The position numbers and the translations under genes are program-made. Of a stretch of DNA of 64,000 nt, positions 1 to 14,190 are shown piece by piece. The notes beneath the pieces are model-generated. The model was not told the origin of the DNA, made no database searches, and saw only the letters and a list, made by a program, of their open reading frames with translations. How positions within the stretch are numbered: position 1 is the first letter of the stretch; each line of letters starts with the position of its first letter. The DNA comes from Lichenostomus cassidix (Eukaryota; Chordata; Aves; Passeriformes; Meliphagidae): assembly GCA_008360975.2 (NCBI GenBank), contig CM039181.1, forward strand, positions 7,486,380-7,550,379. The letters are read 5' to 3'.

Positions 1-2062
1 TCCAGGAGCAGGCTGGAATTCCTAGGGATTTGAGAGGTTTTGCTGTGTTTTCACTCAGTCAAAAAGCTGAGTGTTGCCTAAATCAAAGGGCCTGCAGACA
101 CGAAGGAAATAAAGCTGTGAGGAGGCATGGATTGTGCTCCACATGGACATGGAAATGCAACAATTACAGGGTGCTTACACAGCATGCTGACAGTCCAGCT
201 CAGCAGAGACACAGAGAGCAGATCCCATGGCTGTACATGGCTTAAACACTGCTGAGATTTCATCTGTCTGTCACTGAAAATCTCTGCAGAACCGAGGAAA
301 ACGGAGACATTAGTTAAAGGAAATTACCTCAAAAGGTAGGCAGGATACATGAGGTGTGTTCCCCACAGTCCCAGCTCCTGTCACAGGTGGTTCTCATCCA
401 AACTAAAAGTGCTCTAGCATTTTACAGGAGGGAAAATAAAAAAAGGAATTTCCAGGGAAGTGAGAAGATCCTTTAGGAGTCCCTCTGGAACAAGCATTAG
501 CTGCCTCAGCCATATGTGGTGGAAAGGATCCTACCTTGTCCACCTCCACCATATCATCTACCCTGCTCTAAAAATAGCCTCCTGGCACTGAAAGAACTCC
601 ACTTCTGCTCTCAATCCATGTTGTTTTCCTGCCTCGAATCTGTGCAGTGCTGTCACCTGTGCCAGATGTGCAGGCAGAGTGGAACAGCCATCTGCACTGC
701 CTGGCAAAAAGGAATTAACTCTTAAACAAAAACACTGCCTCACCTGAGCAGGACACCTTGCTCTTCTCAGATTTCCATTTCAGTCTTGAGTTAAGCTGGA
801 TAACCTCTCTGCTGACCCAACTTACCGAGCTTTGCAGGTACAAAAATATTTGTTCTGTCAGAGCAGAGAGCAGCCACTGTTTGCCACAGCCTCAATTCCT
901 TGAAAATGTTTTCCTGTGTCTTCTTATTCTCCTCTCCTTTGGCCAAACTCCACCACAATAAGCCTTTGTAATGCAAACACCTTGGTATGACATGTTGGGA
1001 TTTGTTCCACAGAGCCAATTTAGACAGAAAGCTTGCTTGTAACTGTGGAATGGAAGTGTGCAGATATGCATGTGCCAGGGAACATTAACTGCTTCTGAAC
1101 TCTCAGTAGTTTCACATTCATGGTATTTTTCCACATGGATTGTAGGTGAAACTGTATCTTTAATGTCCTTAAGATACAGCACAGCAACTCATAAACTTAT
1201 TGAGCTCCACAGAGCGTTGGGTGGAAAAGCATTTGTTGTGCCAGATTTCTCCACTAAGTATTTCTCCTGACAGTGGCATGTTGAAAACCCATGTAACTGT
1301 GAGATCTGATAGTTACAGTGCTTTCAGAAAGAGAAAATAGTGTCATGAGCAAAGGTTAACCTGCAGTGATTGATTTACTGAAGTTTTAGGCAGTCATGCT
1401 GAACCTTTGGATAAATGTTTATTTAACATTGAAAATGTGGTGTTGGTTTTCATGGCACAACAAACAGAGTCTCTGTACTTGCTGGGACACAGCAAGGTTA
1501 GCTAAGTTCTCTGCCTTCAACACAGAGCCCTGGTACTAGGGAAGGATGTGAAAAACCACTTTGCCATGGAGTGGGATAACACTTCAGGTTAGTCTCCCAT
1601 TTATGGGCTTGTATGAGAGGCTGAGGAAAGGGATTGTCCCAGACAGGATGAGAGATCCTAAAAAGTGTTCACCAGTAAAGTCCAGTACTCCCTAGGCCTG
1701 ATCTAACACCCATTAATCCCCATTTTAGCTGAATGCCATTGTCATTAATTGTTAGTTTTGGAAGAGGGAGGTTTGAGCTTTATCCATCTCCCTTCTGCCT
1801 CTCTGTCCAACCTCCAGCTGGGTGACTGAGATGTTCCCCTCAATGCCATCAGCAGGGAAGGTGCTCTGTCCCCCCACACCCTGAGCCTGCAGCACTGCCA
1901 GCCTGCCAGAGCCATCAGAGGTGTCCTGTGAGCACTGAGCAGCCTCAGCACTGACTGCTGTGCAGTGGCAACTGCTGTGGCACTGGAAAACAGGGGCAGT
2001 GGGTTTAGTGCTGCTACAGCTGCCATTGACTGCTGCAGGTATCTCCATGGCTTTTTGGTGCT
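1..2062. other. Intergenic, no feature recognised
   Basis: This is non-coding, mid-GC avian-type DNA. The longest frames (two overlapping minus-strand frames, about 1745-2135) run through the TTTG repeat and show no family similarity. No transposon fragment or RNA gene was recognised. Confidence 0.8.
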
Positions 2063-2104
2063 GTTTATTTGTTTGGTTGGTTGGTTTGTTTGCTTGTTTG
2101 TTTG
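2063..2104. repeat. TTTG/TTGG microsatellite
   Basis: A run of gttt and ggtt tetranucleotides covers about 42 bases, about 60 bases to the left of the LTR-like element at 2164. Simple repeat. Confidence 0.9.
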
Positions 2105-2163
2105 AAAGCAAAGTCTTGTCAAGGTAGAATGACACTGCTTCGGGGCACAGGCAATGTCACCTG

Positions 2164-2650
2164 TGCTGATGCTGCATTTTTCAGCCTAGAAATGAAACTT
2201 GAGATCATTTTAGTCGAGAAGGTAATATGAAAGTGGATCTTTCTTGGAACTCCAGGGGCAGCTCTGGAAGAATATCCACAAAAGCCCAATCCCACAGGGC
2301 TGAATACAGTTTGATAGGTTTGAGGAAATTATCATCATTGATCAAAAGCACCAATTTGGAGGACAAGTGGTGATGTGATTCCCCCCAGGTCAAGCCCCTT
2401 CTCTTCTCTGGAGCTCCCACCCCTGTTACTAGTTGGACTTGTTGATGACAGTGTCTCTTGAAGATTTTGTTCTCAGCCTTGGTTCCCAGGAAGAAGCAAG
2501 ATAAGAGAGGAGTTTTGTGTCCCCCAGAGCCTGGAGCTCTGCAATGGCTTTGGTCTTTCTAGCTGGGGAAAAGGGCAGGCAAAAATAATGGGAAGGTTAC
2601 AAATATATATAAAAGAAAAAAACACAAAAAATCATCTGGCATCATTGACA
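2164..2650 (-). mobile_element. LTR-like element, copy A (probable solo LTR)
   Basis: This is one of two copies in the window of the same dispersed sequence; copy B at 14956-15435 is in the opposite orientation. Alignment by eye runs nearly end to end. The element begins TG and ends CA on the plus strand, and is flanked by a direct 4 bp CCTG (2160-2163 and 2651-2654), as expected of a retroviral-type integration with a 4 bp target duplication. No gag, pol or env frame adjoins it, so it would be a solo LTR. A TATATAAAAG on the plus strand near 2606 could be a promoter or A/T-rich end signal. Strand is set only relative to copy B; the true transcriptional direction is unresolved. The family cannot be named without a repeat library. 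Confidence 0.65.
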
Positions 2651-2654
2651 CCTG

Positions 2655-5600
2655 TCAGGATGAATACTAAAGCATCTACCAGCCCAGAAGAATTCTAGGA
2701 ACCTGACCTGGGGAACCAAAAGACCATTTTCCAGGATCACTGGGGCCAGAGTTCCTCATGAAGTCAAGCACTCCAGATATAATCCAGCATGGGCACATGC
2801 CACAGTCCAGACTGCAAAGTATTCTTTTGACTTCACACTTTCACCACCTCCTTCAGCATGGCTGGAAACTCTTTCTGAAAAAAACCATCATGCCTGGGAA
2901 ATTAGAAATGTCACTCTCCTCTGGCTGCTAGCAAATTGCAAGGGTTTTGGTGGTGCTGAGGGGGAAAGCAGGAGATTTCCCTTCCCCAGCAGTGTGTCCT
3001 TCTCTTGTCCATGTTCTCCAATTTGGGATCAGCTGGGAAGGTAGCACAGGTGTCAGGGCTGGATCTTGGTTCTTTTCCAGCAGGACAATTCCTGATGGAC
3101 AATCATGGAGCAGGAAGGTTGCACACAAGCCCCAGAGCTGGCTGGTGACTGCCCTAGATCCAAATGCTGCCCCTCAGATGGTTGTGTCTTTGCTCATGGG
3201 GACCAACCTGAGCAGCTGCAGTTGTTGCTCTTTGGAACAAGTCAGCCTCTTGCAGCACTGAATTTAAGTCAAGGGTTGGTGGGCAGGCTGCTTTGAAAAG
3301 GTGCATGAAAAATAATGAAGGAAATGCTTTCAACTGATGGAAATTTAGGAGGTCTGCACTTCCCTTGGAAGTTGGCTTGAGCTCTCCACATCAAGAAAAA
3401 ACATTGAAAAATCACAGCTCTTGAGAGGTTTTCTGTAACATCTGGATTAGAGGTGTTCTTGTTCCTGTTCTTCTGGAGAGTCCTCTTCTGAGGGAAAAAA
3501 ACAAAGTAACTTAAATTAAGATATCTGCAATAAACCCAGTAAATAGTTTTTAACTTTATGTAAAACCCATATTTCCATTTAGTCCATTATACATTTATTA
3601 GATTCTACATGGGATTTACTTACTGAGCAAGTAGAGAAGAGCACAGATAATCCCTCCAGACCTTATTCTGAAGTTTCTATTCAAGCAAAACTCCAGTGAC
3701 ATCAGTGAGTCATTTCCCCATGTAAGGATTTCAGCAGTGAGCCCCATCAGATTAAACACAACTTTGCCAAGATGTTAGTCCACAAAATTATAATAATCTC
3801 ACGAAATTATAATAATCTGACTACACCTAGGTTGCAGAGCACTGCCAGTTTAAAGCATAATCGTATAAAACCTCATTGGACCTGAGTGCTCTGTGCTTGT
3901 CTTAGTGTGGTACCAAACTGGCTGCCAAAACGTTCATGCTTTAACAAGGTGTCATCTTTATTAAGAACATGGCAATTATGGTAAGTTTTGGACTAGTTCA
4001 CCATTAATTAGGAATATTTTGTACTCTGCTTATATAACAACAGCTACAAGTCCTTTGTTTTTTAATTTAGTCAGCTCTACAGGAAATCTGGAGTGGTCTG
4101 GACAATTTTTTTCTTTCTAAATGTGCAACTTGTGGACTTGGAGTTTCAAGAGGAAAGGGAGAAGATGAATTACCCTAATGTGATCTCCCTGATATCAGAG
4201 AACTGCATTTTCCAAACTGCAACATGATTTTACAGAAAAATTGTCCAAATTAGGACAGGGACACTGAATCCTGTTGAGGAAGGAAAGGGATTGGGTAGAC
4301 AGGAGAAAGCATTTTATAAATGTGTGACCTGCTTAGTGGAGAGAACATTGTCAGCAATTCATAAGCTGTTCTTCAGGTCAAATGCAGTAAGGAAGAAAAA
4401 TACATTTCAGTGGTCAGATCATCAGTCTTTCCATAATCCAAGATGCACAGAGGAATCTGGCAGAGAGGTCAACTCTATTTTTGTTTCCCTTCTGATTATT
4501 AATAGATACTCATTTTCACACACTTATTTAATCTTTCTACCACATCCCCATCCTTGGTCCAAAGTTCCAGAGGAAAAATAATAGCTTTTCTCAATGTGCA
4601 AAAACTCACATTAGGATGGAAGAGGAAAGCAAACTGCAAAGCCCAGATGCCCTAAAAGTGAATATTTAAATCAAATGTGCCACATTTTGAGGCACAAACC
4701 TCAGTGATTGGATGGATCCTGTGGAAACTATTTTTTTAGCAATCAGGTCTCACTGGCACATAGGTCCAAAACTGTGTCATCTGAGCTATTTTCTGTATGA
4801 AAAATTAAATGTGCTTGATTTTTTTTTTCTTGGAAGTTTGAATTATTTAAACGAAACCCTATCACCCCAAATTCCGGAAATCCGTAGCGAGGCAGGAAAC
4901 AAAAACCTTGCAAATCAAACAGGAAAATACATTCCTCCTAAATCCCAGCTAAACTCCAGTGTTTACTGGGCTGAAGTCTTGGAAACATTCCTTTGGAGAA
5001 GATAAATCTCTGGGGTTTGGGGCTTGTCCTCCCCATGTTGTAACACGATGAGAGCATTGGGAGGTAACAAGCAGAGTTAAGCTAATGCAAGAGTTAAATA
5101 ACTCCTGGCATTCCCAAGGATCCTTGGGTGGAAGGAATTCTTTCTCCCACTGGAAGTGCAGGTTGGGCTGATGGACAGAGCACTGCTGGGATTCCAGCCC
5201 TAGCAAGGCACAGGGAATATTTCATGCCTGAGAAGCCTTCAGAAGGTTGCTGATCCCAGGCAGAGCTGAGATAGGATGACACTCAGGTCAGTGCTGCCGA
5301 GGATGGGAGTTTCAGTCAGGGCTGGGGAGGATGGCAGCCCTTGATCTGAAATCCAATCTGCCTGCCCAGAGGGTCTCCTGAAAAGCATTTTAATCACTGC
5401 AGAGGCTCACCCTGACTTCCGTGGGAGCTGGGTCAGACATCACTGCTGCCACAGTCAGATCAGGGGATAATACAACTGAGCTTTTGTTGGCAGTGTTCAA
5501 GGCGCCAGATTGTGTTCTCTCCTGGGTTGGTGTCTATCCAAAACAGCTCCATTCACGTCACTGCAGCAGTTCCCTACTTGTTCCTCTGTAATTAAGAGAA

Positions 5601-8600
5601 GGATCTTTCCCACTAGGCTGGTGAAATCACTCAGCATCAGGGGTAGGGATAATCTGTACATGTTCATCACTGTCAGCAGGAAATGATTTAGGATCCTCTG
5701 CAGGATTGAACTTTTTTCCGTGGGCTGCCATGTTGTAGTCATAAAAATATAAAGGCTGCTAATAAGGACTTTTCAAAAATTAACCTCACCTGGCTCTGCA
5801 TTTCTGCCCAGTTTGGGAATACCAAATTTTCACAGCCTATGTCCAAAATTGACACATATTCATTATTTGGGTCCTAACATCTCCCAGGAGCCATGCTGCA
5901 GCAAGGATTTGAGCCTCTGACTGATGCAGTAAGAGCTCTGTCCTTCCCATGCCTCCCATTACAAGTTTTATTCCTGTGATATCATGTAGTGGATGTTGTA
6001 AGCCAGAAAGAAAATTTTTACAACCTTTAAAATCAGAAACTTCTGAGCAAATCCACAATCACAAGCAGAGCTAACAGTATCATAGCCAATGAAATCACTG
6101 TGAGATATTGTCCCCTGAGGAAAAATCCCAGAGGAATAGGGAAGAGAGCTGGAAATGTCAGAGGAAAATTTGGAGGAGGAAGAAAAAGAAAAAATCCTTT
6201 AGAATTCGATGTCAGATTTCTCAAATACTACCACACATGCCACGAGTTTAGCATCACTGCTGCCATGGATGACAAAAGTGCTGAGCATTTTTGGCAGCAC
6301 AGAATTTCAAAGTAATTCTTCCTTAAAAGAAGTCAATCACCCAAGAGAAGTTGCATGGTGTGGAGGTTTAACTCCAGCAGCAACCAGGCACCACACAGCC
6401 ACTGCCCCAAAATACAGCCCACATGTGCACCAGGTGATCACATTTCACTTGGGTCACAAGACAGTAAATGTCCTAATTCACACAAGTCACAGCCAGTGTC
6501 TTTGAGGTGATGTTTTGTCTTGCTGTTTGTTTTGCATCAGGGCCAAGTTCTCATTCAAATCTCATTGCATTTCTTAAAATGTTCCTAGGACATTGTGTGT
6601 TGGTATAATCCTATAATTGCCTGGACCACTCCTTAAAACATCAAAATGGCTAATAATCCACAATTTAAACTAAAATCCTTTATGTGTGAGGGAAAAAAAG
6701 ACTGGGCACCAGCAGGAGAATAAACCTGCCACTCATTGTGTGAATTATTTTCCAGCCCAAGATTTAAAGCATATCACTGGTTAAGCCTTGAAGTTGGTCT
6801 GTGATGTGCAAAAGAAACTAATAAATGCCTCCTAATTTTTCAGAATCAAACTACTTTGGCCCTGATTTTCAAATGTTCTGCCCAGCTGAAAAATATTCAT
6901 GTTCATCTGGAGTTTCAGGGACTTGCAGAAGGTCAGGCTTAGGGCTTTGACAGTAAGATGCAAAATAATGATAATTTCTTTGAACCCTCTTATACTTGAT
7001 TAATTTAAGATGACAGGAGAGGCCAATGGCAGAACCTGGAGCTGAACCTGAGTGAGCAGATTTTATAATCTTGTGATGCAATATTTTTCTCACATAGTGC
7101 ATCTACTTTCTTACTGAGGTTTTAGGGTTATATCACAGCTTTGCTGATCAATTGGTCAGCAACATTTTTATTTAAAATAACACACTGTCATTTTCTACTC
7201 TATAATCATCAAATCAGACTGATGAAATTTCATCTTCCCTACTCATACAATCAAGTAAAGAATCAAGCACACAATTTCCATTTCTCTTTGACTTCTTCCA
7301 TGCACTCTGGCTCAGACATCAGAATTCTTCTGGAAGTTCATTAGGTTTCAGGCACACGTGTAAGGCTGTCCTTTCTTTGCTGGTTTTAGTGTTATAATGA
7401 CCCTTTAACTTGGAATTTATCTCACTTTTCAGTAGTAGAAGGGTACTTAAGACACCTGTGGAGGAGAGAGGCTCTTTATTTAACTCTTCACAGATGTCAT
7501 ATTAGTCACAACAGGTAAAGAATTTATCTCCTGGCTTTACTGTGAGCTGTAGCAAATGGCTTTGACCCACATCCTCATAAATTAGAATGTAAGCAGAAAC
7601 TTACACAGCTACTCCTTACAAATGCAATGAAAGTCAGATCCCTGACATGTAACAACTCTATTTATCCTCTGTGATACCCTTTTGTGCCTCTCAGTTATAG
7701 CCATTGACACAATGAACAATTAGCACAGAAATTTTCAGTGAAGATTGTGTCCATCCAGTTATTCGTATATAAGAGGATTTACTTTTCACACTTTGGTACA
7801 ATTTTATTCATGTCTGAGTTGTACACTCTGCTTACACAGCAGAAATGGCCAAACAATTATTCTTAGCAGTATTGTGCTGCCACATGACTTTTTTTATCCC
7901 ATCACTGGGGGCTTGACTCTACACCTCTGAATTTAAAAACCATGTTTTTACCACAGCACTGCCACAGAAAATGCTTACAGCTCATGTCTGGGAGGCTTCT
8001 TGCTTTCCTGCATCAAATAACTCGTATAAAAGACATGACTCTCTATCAACAGGTCTGCTGTCTAGTTTCTGGAATAAGAGACACTAATGCTTCAGAATAA
8101 TGATTCAGAACCATCTGCTTTGCAGGGAGGATGAAGATAAAACTAAAGCAGCAGAGCTTTCTCCCACATTTTAGCTCCAGGACACAGCCTCCCAGGATCT
8201 GCTGTCTGCTCATTCCCTAGCTGCCCCAGAGTGGCAGAAGCACCTGCAGGTTTCCCCACAGCCAGCAGGATATCATCCCTCATCCCACCCAGGCTGCTCC
8301 AGGACAGGCTATCAGCCCCTGGCTCTGCCAGGTGGCCCCAGAGAGTGGCTGCTGTGACTCCCAGCTGTGTTTTGTGGTTCTGAGGAGCTCAGGGGAGGTG
8401 TTGAGCTCTGCTCTCCTCCACACAACACCCAGAGGTGATGGTGAACTAGACCAGAGCAAGGGTTGAGGAAGGACACACAAGTTGCTTTTCCCAGTTTCCT
8501 TATTAACCAGACAATGCTGAAAAACTGCTGTTTGCTCTGTTTGCTGTACAGCTCACAGCATTCCCATCAGGTGGGGCTAAATCCAGCCAATATTCCCTGA

Positions 8601-11600
8601 AGTGACAAGTGACAAGGCTTGTGTGCTGGGCTGCCAAAGGATCACTTTACCAGATCGACTGTCCTGCCAGCTCAGGAGAGAATTACCAATGCTTTCAATG
8701 ATTAGTTTCTCTTCCTGATTAGGGTCCAGTTACACCTAGAGCATTGAGTTTCCTCAACTGAGTAGCAATTTCACGACCTGCATAAATTCCAGTGCTGCCC
8801 TCAATATCTGTGTGTGTTTCCCTGCAGGAGTTTGGTTCTGGTTTAAGCTGAAGACCCCAAAAGTTAGCTCAGATGAAAGCCCACTGAAGCCAGGGAGCAG
8901 ACAATTCAGCCTTGAATTTGGAGCAGACAATTCAGCCAAATTCAGCCTTGAATTTGGCCTGCAGCCTGTGGTACTGAGGAAGAGGGCCACAGAATGAATT
9001 GTTGATATATGTGCTTGCTAAATGGTATTTTCACCTCAAAGCATACTTGAATCTGAGAAGAATGCAACTATTTCAGCTTTCTTGGATGATGTGCCAATGG
9101 TACAGCCTGCAGCTAATATGGATCATATCTTTCTTTTAGTCATTCCAGCACAGTTTTATTGACTCAATGTGTTCAATGTCTCTCCTATCACGTTCATTAA
9201 GAAGAAATATCACAGATTCTAGATGATAGCTTTTTGAACCAAATCCTTAGCAGAGGGAAAGTAGGATGAACTGCCTGAATACCCAAGTAAACCTATGAGC
9301 TGCAGATCTTTCTGTGTACCTTCAATGTCTTGCTATCTGTTTGTAGTTATGCCACTGTAGCTTGAGAACAGTGACCATGAGAAGAAAATTGACATTACTG
9401 TTGGCTCAACCACATGGCACAAAACTCACTCCATCATGTTTTAGGTGATCAAAAATCCAGCAGGCCAGGCAGATATTTACTGTCTACAGCAATCAGAGGG
9501 GAAAATAGAATTGCATTGCTGAATAGCTGTATTATACATAATATGTACACTATATAAAAACACACATGCAAAGTGATAAATTAATTGCAGATGGAGTACA
9601 ATAAGCTCAGCCTCCTGAGAGTTACACAGTAATACACAACAACAACACCACCACAGTCTCCAGGCCATGAATCCACCACCCACATCCAACACAACCCAGG
9701 GCTTCTTCAATAATTATGCCAAATTGTAATGCAAACAGTGTACAAGAGGAGGAACAAAGAAAATAATTGACGTGTCTACCCTAAGGCTCCCCCAAAGATT
9801 AGAGAGAAAAGCCCCAGGACTGGCATGTTATTTTCTTTGTTCTTTGTCTTTTTCCTGGTTGTTTGCATTAATTTTGGTGCTGGATGATTTAGAGCACCCT
9901 TAGTTTTGATGGATGCAGGTGGTGGTTGTGCATGGTCCCTCAGTAAATAATATTACCAATGTGGGTTGCTTGAAGTGGCTCTGCTATCAGGAGTTCTGTC
10001 TTAATTTGAAAATACACCTAGGTGATTAAATAATGTCTTAGAGCTAGATTCATTTGTCTTCTTCATTGCTTTTCGTGGCATTCTAATTAAAGCTCCAAAT
10101 ACATAATTATATGAACCAGAGCAGTGAGCAACTTACTTTCCTTCATTACAACTCAATGCATGGTGGAGAGGCAGGGAGGAAATAATTTCACACACAGGGG
10201 CATTGCAGGAGACTGTGGGTTTGCAGAGAGAAATTGAGCATCACAGGACTCCAAAGCCCCAGATGTGCAGTTTGGGAACACCTGCAGAAATTACCACATT
10301 ACCAGAAATGTGAAGAGCTTCAGAGGAAAGTCTGAAAGCATTGGCTGAGTGATGGTATGAGGAGAGGTGTGCATACATATTTGCAAGGGTTTAACACTCA
10401 GTGGAGAGTGGAATTACTTATCTAGGAACAACAGGATGAGCATGATAAAGGAGCCCAGTAAATGTATACAGAGCAGAGCTCAAGGTGGTGTGTACAGCTA
10501 TGCTGTTCAGCAAAAACAGGCTCCAGAAACAAGAGCTGCTCCTGGAAGATGTGCTTGGCATGGTTAGGATGAATTTTACCACATCCTAGTGAGGAAGAGG
10601 AGTTGCAAGAGGGAGCAATGGTTGCAGCTTCAAAATTCCCCAGTATACCTTTCACCTCTCATCAGAAAGATCACCCAGGAAAAGCACAGCATGGAAAACC
10701 TCAGGGACTGACTGCATTCTCCCTTGCAGGGTTTTCCCAAATAAAGTGAGGTATTTTGTCCTGCATACAGATACTCACCTGAAATGCACTCCTTTCTCTC
10801 TTGAACAGCAGTAGAGAACCAAGAGCATACAGATATACAGGGGAAGGGGAAAGGGTAATATGAAGAAGCAGAGGAAATGCTTTAAACCTTATTTCCTACA
10901 GAATATGTAGAGTTTTAAGGTCTTTCCAGATGGAGATGGCAGAGGAGACTGAGAAGACAGCAGGAGCAAGGAAAATATGTCCATCCATGCCAAATTTCAT
11001 GAAACAACAGAGGTTCTTTTGTCTTAATGGGTGAAGGATTAAGATGATCTTTCCCTATTCTGCATATATCTATCAGAAAGATAAGGACATGTCAAACCAT
11101 GGTGTCATACTGTTAATTTACTTCCTCCAGAGAGGAATTTTTTTTAAAAAAAAACCAAATGAAAACAATAGCAACAGCAAACCAAACAAAAAAACAAAAC
11201 AGTTCTGTAAAACAGGGATTAGAGAAATTGAATCCAGAATTCTTACACTCTCAGGGTATTAATTCAAAGCCTTGTAAATCTAAGAGTGTTGATGGAGACA
11301 CTTCTCACTCACACCCTATATAAATCTGGAACCAAAAACGTTAGGAGGAAAAACAAACATTCATCTCCATCACCAGCTGATAAAGAGTGGGAAACAAAGA
11401 CATGTAGGACAATGGGGCTCAGTGCCTTCCAGGGACTGCTTTGTACTTTCCACAGGCATCAGCAGCATCTCCAGGCATTGTGCAAAGGATGACACACACA
11501 GTCCTCTCTGTGATCCACAGCCACGAGATTGACATGAACATTGTTGCTCACTCAGTACGCTGATGAAAGCTCCTGCCTACAATGGTGAGCTGCTGATTTC

Positions 11601-12088
11601 TTCAGGAATTTTCTAAGGATGAGTAAAATGCAAAAGATATTTATAAATTATTCAAAATCTCATGAAAGGTTTTTTGTTTTTTTTTAATTTTGCATCTTTT
11701 TTCTTTGGAAGATAGGGTTTGTTTTTAAAGGTACTTCTTCATGGGAAATGCTGAATGCCCCATCCTCCTTCTCATTCAGCTCCTTGGAATGAGTCATCTT
11801 CAGCTCTCAGCTTTTCTTCCTTCTCTGCTCCTGAGCCATTCAGAAATGCTGTTCTTTCTGCCCACTCTGCATTGTCTCATCCAGGGTGACCCTTTGTACC
11901 CAGGAGCCTTCCAACTATTAAAAATATGCTTCCTTTTTCCTCTCTCTCTCTCTTCATCCTGAGACCACCAGTTTGTGTCTTTCTGCATTTTGGCTGCAGC
12001 ATTTGGAAGGACAGGATTTCACCTGTGCTGAGCTGAGAGCCTGGCTCTGCTGAGCTCCACTTCATGGTGCCACCAAGTCTTCTCCTTG
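2655..12088. other. Intergenic, unique non-coding DNA
   Basis: No gene, RNA gene or clear transposon was recognised in these 9.4 kb. Frames are all short and look random. Small items are a 26 bp local duplication near 8895-8957, and A/T-rich runs near 3780-3820, 4821-4832 and 11143-11205. The piece at about 10020-10130 is AT-rich with several ATTA words and no repeat, which is suggestive of, but not evidence for, regulatory DNA. Confidence 0.75.
8895..8957. repeat. Local tandem duplication (gagcagacaattcagcc)
   Basis: The 17-mer gagcagacaattcagcc occurs at 8895 and again at 8921, and attcagccttgaatttgg occurs at 8904 and 8940. The pattern is a partial tandem duplication with an overlapping second event. 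Non-coding. Confidence 0.85.
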
Positions 12089-12245
12089 TAATCACAGGAT
12101 CATTGCAGAACCATGGAATGGTCTGGGGTGGAATGGACATTAAAGATCATCCAGTTCCACCCCCTGGCACAGGCAGGAGCACCACACCAGGCTGCTCAGA
12201 GCTCAATCCAACCTGGCCTTGGACACTTCAGCTTCTGCTCCTCAC
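12089..12245 (-). mobile_element. CR1 LINE 3'-end fragment (avian type)
   Basis: The plus strand carries the reverse complement of a CR1 3' end: degenerate octamer-like start (atcacaggatcattg), then blocks close to 'gaatggtctggggtgg', 'cattaaagatcatccagttcc' and 'caatccaacctggccttgg'. These blocks are hallmarks of young bird CR1 copies. The element is heavily 5'-truncated, as CR1 copies usually are, and similarity fades beyond about 12235. Sense strand is minus. No ORF2 remains. Confidence 0.9.
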
Positions 12246-12725
12246 AGAGCCACAAACCCCACTGCAGTCACACCCCAACCCACCCATGTCCAGGAATTCC
12301 TGACCCAGATCTCAGCCAATATTCAACCTTTTCCACTCTCTGTGTTTTACTGGGTGGGGAGAGAGGAGAAGGGTGATGGAATGAGGGTTCTGGGATGACT
12401 CCCACTGCCATAAATACCATTCAGTGCAGCACAGAGCAGTTTGGACTTTATTTCAGTCTTTTTCATAAAGCACAAAAGTGTGAGATCACAGCTATTTTGT
12501 ATGAAAGTCTGGCCTGAGAGATGAACTTTGCTGTTAGCAATATCAGCATTCAGCTTCCTCCTACTTTTATCTCACTCACCAGTGAATTAATCCAGTAGGG
12601 AAGCCTACAAGAAAAGTAAATTCAGGCTCAATTCCTCTGTTGGTACAACTGATATTATTCATAGCAGTTAACATCAGTAAAGGTCAATCTTTTTTGATAA
12701 AACTTTAATGCTTGATCTGATATCC
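12246..12725. other. Intergenic, no feature recognised
   Basis: The first 60 bases may be diverged CR1 flank. The rest shows no recognisable gene or repeat. Confidence 0.7.
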
Positions 12726-12788
12726 TTTCTTCTTCTTTTTTTTCTTTTTTTTCCTTTTTTTTTCTTTTTTTTCCTTTTTTTTCTTTCC
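12726..12788. repeat. Polypyrimidine (T8C / T8CC) tract
   Basis: A T-rich run is interrupted by C or CC about every 8-10 bases, giving a period near 20. It is strand-asymmetric simple sequence, possibly the A-tail of a long-decayed retroposon on the minus strand or plain microsatellite expansion. Confidence 0.85.
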
Positions 12789-14190
12789 TGAAGGCCTCCC
12801 TTCAAAATGCAGTTGCTGAGATCATATTCTTCGCCCATCAATCGCCCACTGTCAGTTCCTCCTGTCCTCTTTGATTCACTCTTCAGCCTCCCTTGGCTTC
12901 AGGACAGGAAGGTCAGGCTTTTTGTCTCCACTCTGAATGCTCTGCCCAGCCTGATCTCTCTGCCTACCTGCCCTTTTCAAGCCTGCACTGTCACAGGGTG
13001 CCTCAGTTCTCACCCTTGATGAATAGAATCCAGCAGAAGAACCCTTTGCCCTCTAGTCCTTGGGGAGCTCCAAATGAACAATGAACCAAGTCAAACCAAC
13101 TAAAATCTGAAGCCCAACAGGTCACCAAACAACCTCTGCAGGATTTCTGTAAGGGTTTGTCATGGGCTGTGAACCTGAAATTATTCCTGAGCATGAAATA
13201 CTCTGAGAAACCAAACCTTATGGCAAAACTGGCTTTGGAGAGTTCAATATGGTGCAGAGCAATCTTGATAATGTGTGGTGGAAATGCCAGTGAGCTATTC
13301 ATTTTCAGCAGATTTTCCCTTTTTCCTCCTGAAAATCAAAGCCTGCCTGGCTCCTGGCTGAGCATAGGGCTGAATTCTCATTCCATGGAAATCAGGAGGT
13401 AGGGATGGAGTAGGGGAGGGAGGGGAGGAGGGAGGAACAAGGTCCAGGCAGTTCTTAGCCCCACACAGTCCTAGGCTAACATCCACACCACTGGACTTTC
13501 TTTCCTTCTAGATGAAGGACAGAGATTTAGAGCAATGAATGATTTGTTAAGAGCTCTTGTGAATGAGTCAGCTCAAATCTGTTCTCTTTTCCCTTCTGTC
13601 TGCTCCTTTCAAAGGCTCTGGCCATGTTAATTGCCAGCATTTTCCCCCTGCCCTCACCCAATACTAGATCATTTAACAGGCATGAAAAAAATGCCATTTG
13701 GTTGCCCTTTAGACACTAGCCAGAAAGTGACAATAAATTTAAAGCAGAGTTTTGGGATAAAGCAAAAACTATTTCTGAAGGATGACAGTATGTGCAAAGC
13801 ATAAATCTTGAAGCTCAGCAGCTGAATTCTGAACCCGTGCAATATTATGCTGCCCTGTGTCATTAGCAAGCTGCCAAAATGACAGCAAACTGGATTATCT
13901 CCTTCCTCATGTAGTCTGTTCAGCACAAAATAAATGACTGCTGACTTTGAACAATGCACAGCACCACCACAGTGAAACTGAGCTGTGACCAGAGGCAATC
14001 CTACATGGAATTACCTTGGAAAATGAAGCTGCAATTAATCTTTTCTAGCTACACTTTACCCTGGGTTCTTCTTATCAAAATCATCTAATTAAGCACTGTA
14101 TTATTTCCAGCTCCATGCAAGCCTAACTCCCTTGGTGTTATTGGAGTAATAAATCCATTGGCTTGGAGCAGCACTGGGGGAAAGCAAGGC
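12789..14190. other. Intergenic, with one G-quadruplex motif
   Basis: No gene recognised. G-runs at 13413-13416, 13418-13420, 13422-13425 and 13430-13432 on the plus strand make a compact G-quadruplex motif inside a longer purine tract (about 13393-13436). Confidence 0.75.

Noticed and set aside
1745..2135. Two overlapping minus-strand ORFs of about 125 codons
   Set aside because: Overlap in different frames, pass through a TTTG microsatellite and show no recognisable domain or splice context.
2205..2420. 71-codon minus-strand ORF with a similar ORF near 15153-15386
   Set aside because: The similarity comes from the shared LTR-like DNA; frames break at different points in the two copies, so there is no sign of coding selection.
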